A stretch of 8,578 nt of DNA from the NCBI GenBank assembly GCA_024225875.1, contig JAAEMD010000552.1, positions 1 through 8,578 on the forward strand, written 5' to 3'. A program made the translations under genes and the position numbers. Origin of the DNA: a bacterium. Lineage in GTDB: Bacteria > Margulisbacteria > Marinamargulisbacteria > JAAEMD01. This document shows positions 7,001-8,578 of this stretch, piece by piece. Within the stretch, counting starts at the first letter, position 1. Each line of letters begins with the position of its first letter. The notes beneath the pieces were generated by a model. The model was not told where the DNA came from, made no database searches, and saw only the letters and a program-made list of their open reading frames with translations.

Positions 7001-8511
7001 TCGATAAATGTTTCATTATCTCCGGCTGATTTTAACTCTTTTAAAGTGTCAACAGCGGTTCTTTCTTCATCTAATAGAGCCTTGTATAATGCTACTTTAG
7101 ATGAATACCTGATACTGGAGTTTCGGATGTTTCTAATTACAGTGTTTAATGCCTGAGGTACTGTTTTCAATGGTGATGACAGTACAAGTTTTCGAGCTAA
7201 TCTTGATTGTTGACCTTTAGATAATACCGGCATAAAGGCTTCAAGATCTTCTTTTATAAATGCACGGGCATGATCTATAGTAGATATTTGTTGATTCATA
7301 AGCTTTAAGAACAATTGTTTTTTTATTGTATTTGCATTGCTGAATCCATTGACCGGGGGATTATTCAGCCACTTTGTAAACAGTCGGGTTAATTGCGGTG
7401 AGCGTTTTATATTATCTAATATATTATCTTTATTATTATTTTTAGCGATTTCACTTAAAAGATAATTGACAGAAGCAGGGTTATCACCAATTGTTTCGAT
7501 GTGGTCGTCCAGTATAATTGCCCCTGCAGCCTGTTTAGTCAGCTCCTGCATAATACTGTCTACTGTTTTTGTAATATGAGATTGCCGGGCCGGTTTTATG
7601 ACCCCTTCTTTCAGCGCATTAAGAACTATAGTGTCATTCAATCCTAAACTTCCTAATGTTTCAGGGGACAGTTTTTGATTTTTATCAACCTCCCGGATAG
7701 CTGCATTGTAATCCGATTTCTGATTATCCCTGTCCTTATAGTCTTTAAGTAAATTACGTAGATCATTCTGCAGATCCTCACTTAGCATAAAAGACAGTCT
7801 GGAAAAGTTTATATTATCTATATTCGTATCTCTATCTATATAATGATACAGGCCGGACCTTTTTATTATTCCAGACTTTTCAAGGTACTTGATTAGTTCC
7901 TGGGATTCCACACCAGAGATTTGGTCACTTGTTAAATCAAGTATATCAGCTTCTATTGATTGTACGGAGTTGTGTTTCAGTATCAGCTCTAATGATTCTT
8001 TGGGAGATAACTCCTTCAAAAAATTAGTAATAGTATCAATTAAGGGCTTGATTTCCGGGTTTTGCGGTACCTGACGCTGTTTTATCCGATCAAGTACAGC
8101 TGTGAATTCAGGAGTGGAAATAATTGTTTTAAATAAATCAGGATCCGTTTTTGCAAGAAGTAAAAGTGGTTCCGTCATATCTTTAATACTGCTCATGATT
8201 TGTCTATCGTTATTAAATAATTTATTTTCATAAAGCTTGAGCAGTTTCTGTATTTCAGATTGAGAAGGATGAAGAGTGCTTATTGCCTTAATAAAATCTG
8301 TAGCATTCAGATCTCCCTGTTCCAGCAAATATTTTGTGACAGCAAGCTTAACAGCTCCTGGCGCTCCTTCATTATTCATTATGGTATTTATTAGTGCATT
8401 TTTGTACTGGTTCAATTTATTATTAAGATTGTTCTCATTTATATTGTCCGGTTCAGGGGCGTAAGTTTTGTTCTGGAGATCTTCCCTGATTTTTTTGATC
8501 ACTATTGTCAT
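4021..8511 (-). CDS. Giant mostly helical protein of unknown function, 1496 residues
   Basis: I do not recognise this protein. The frame runs from ATG 8511-8509 to TGA 4023-4021. An AAAGG sits only 2 bases before this ATG; a GTG at codon 4 would have a better spacing of 10 bases. The frame is also open upstream to the window edge, so a longer N-terminus cannot be excluded. There is no signal peptide or membrane segment, and only three Cys (608, 1115, 1415). Residues 30-580 are chains of short amphipathic helices, in HEAT-like or armadillo-like style. Residues 578-604 are Gly-rich with a small TIKG-R-TIKG repeat. A basic patch at 747-757 precedes WHGT at 760-763. Residues 890-945 are strongly helical, 985-1010 form a Gly/Pro linker, 1402-1443 are Trp/Pro-rich and perhaps a compact domain, and 1472-1496 are an acidic Asn/Asp tail. 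A secreted effector or structural scaffold is possible; the sequence does not decide. Confidence 0.93.
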   Translation of the reverse strand: MTIVIKKIREDLQNKTYAPEPDNINENNLNNKLNQYKNALINTIMNNEGAPGAVKLAVTKYLLEQGDLNATDFIKAISTLHPSQSEIQKLLKLYENKLFNNDRQIMSSIKDMTEPLLLLAKTDPDLFKTIISTPEFTAVLDRIKQRQVPQNPEIKPLIDTITNFLKELSPKESLELILKHNSVQSIEADILDLTSDQISGVESQELIKYLEKSGIIKRSGLYHYIDRDTNIDNINFSRLSFMLSEDLQNDLRNLLKDYKDRDNQKSDYNAAIREVDKNQKLSPETLGSLGLNDTIVLNALKEGVIKPARQSHITKTVDSIMQELTKQAAGAIILDDHIETIGDNPASVNYLLSEIAKNNNKDNILDNIKRSPQLTRLFTKWLNNPPVNGFSNANTIKKQLFLKLMNQQISTIDHARAFIKEDLEAFMPVLSKGQQSRLARKLVLSSPLKTVPQALNTVIRNIRNSSIRYSSKVALYKALLDEERTAVDTLKELKSAGDNETFIDMLEYATKTYPEMFQPVSGKNWLFKSIPYSFIRQLINEALEDENGEMLAVILKRDLKGNQVLNRLLTQQTKLRGSEKFTIKGRTIKGLRAGTSQLGIEQGGITACLEKALDEASKDPPDSSMLDKLTGLVGKAWQDGQSVDSFHKLLVNSGRIEVSELSNLGLANSDSMIQQLKDLRILDEHGSVNDITILKKMTESDFTTAVTAHQLTKMTELLDKKGKKEAALINSLSKESQGLLIAPQTMKKGRASKRSDRLIWHGTDSNRAKGMRSSDIIDVKSNVMTYLNKKGNSALQHRILDSLDAQESSIAGHKSVSNSLSAFNWLMTKSSEDIAEDLLNPDITEKYRNKLQDLIFMRTIKNAYQSQPFSERETHHKNKVKDILKITINQSLASIEKLQQDVIDSSIQEDIDTLQIKLNKTKKMLKTVLVNFYVNDRILFENVLDTLNPGQKNAVNNITGINFIADENNKLKQALNEIRDLAIKRNPEYAGTGNPIGAGLVDMMITPPADDSSIEQQIQHTIIAAKATSPSLIDDKGEKVDMINLAKSALATRAKEQNTDPELSMEEQIGNFLAIQVIKNRKTNEATPDISLVNEELLSFIDNMEETGLLSPEGCTKIKNNINSTLKNIEKSFIKRHPPDALSKKADIAFAIALFSDSKGNFDETKVYKHLEKVRRVDNANNNYDRQNDIEDFTENFSLNNDLFTATTETGVRWSRSLDRLLSDNTHHGKLSMLLQSEQLAADDNKPITTALRNKIKENTGIDIPILNLQRYFSNNSFKEGFNNIMAENDHTRQTKLKKLLKDFGMEADVVDGRPEANKYIETINKHTPELKNIFRSFNSSQVNAPGNHNLIKLLQSLSKVVSPEDLAADKKAKAKVAQDKFQQLLQKINITFQNNDFNTQPIWGDAWPPSLNICEQKMQKIENYQRQYIDHDPVNAPNGPWLPDNYDEVTGFNKIKSLVETRIDFIRTIHDSEDQTGIAINDNINTSNLDINDND

Positions 8512-8578
8512 AACCTTTGTCAGGTCTGGTCTTGATGATAGGAAATTATGGTTTCCAATTGTTTTTGATATAAAATCA
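8512..8578 (-). other. Upstream edge of the 1496-residue gene; possible end of a preceding gene
   Basis: Two minus-strand frames are informative here. The frame of the 1496-residue gene is open for 22 more codons without an ATG. Another frame reads ILYQKQLETIISYHQDQT and stops at TGA 8522-8520, which would put a preceding gene's stop 8 bases before the ATG at 8511, with AAAGG in the gap. That is a typical operon junction and the peptide looks like an ordinary helical C-terminus, but 18 codons are too few to prove a gene. A small inverted repeat, GGAAA-6-TTTCC, occupies 8541-8556. Confidence 0.3.

Noticed and set aside
8541..8556. Inverted repeat GGAAA-6-TTTCC as an operator or terminator
   Set aside because: The arms are only 5 bases and AT-biased, with no T run after them; such repeats are expected by chance in this composition.

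Overview
The window holds two very large protein-coding genes on the minus strand, end to end, and almost nothing else. The + strand is T-rich throughout, which matches A-rich coding sequence for Lys-, Asn-, Ile-, Leu- and Glu-rich helical proteins on the minus strand. By eye G+C is roughly one third. I recognise neither protein. A low-GC bacterium encoding giant, soluble, mostly helical proteins with no enzyme signature is the style of host-associated bacteria that carry big effector-like or scaffold proteins (for example Legionellales-like or Endozoicomonas-like gammaproteobacteria). That placement is inference from style only; no marker gene, tRNA or rRNA is present to fix the taxon.

Layout, read along transcription from high to low coordinates. 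Positions 8578-8512 are the upstream edge. Positions 8511-4021 encode a complete protein of 1496 residues, although its start is not certain because the frame stays open to the window edge. Positions 4020-3952 are a 69-base gap without a terminator. Positions 3951-1 encode the first 1317 residues of a second giant protein. I read this frame triplet by triplet and found no stop before the window edge, so the gene is 3'-truncated by the window and its true length is unknown.

Shared orientation, a short gap and no visible terminator suggest the two genes are transcribed together. Neither protein shows a signal peptide, membrane segment or recognisable catalytic domain. Both look like long chains of amphipathic helices. 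The downstream protein contains degenerate repeats: two units of 48 residues that align without gaps, and a second repeat pair near the right-hand end of the read protein. A short motif of the form I-x-x-[ST]-P-[EQD]-[FL] recurs in both proteins, which hints that they are distant relatives or share building blocks. The upstream protein also carries one local match to the His motif of ADP-ribosyltransferases (Trp-His-Gly-Thr), without the rest of the active site being evident. There are no mobile elements, CRISPR arrays, RNA genes or long DNA repeats that I can see.
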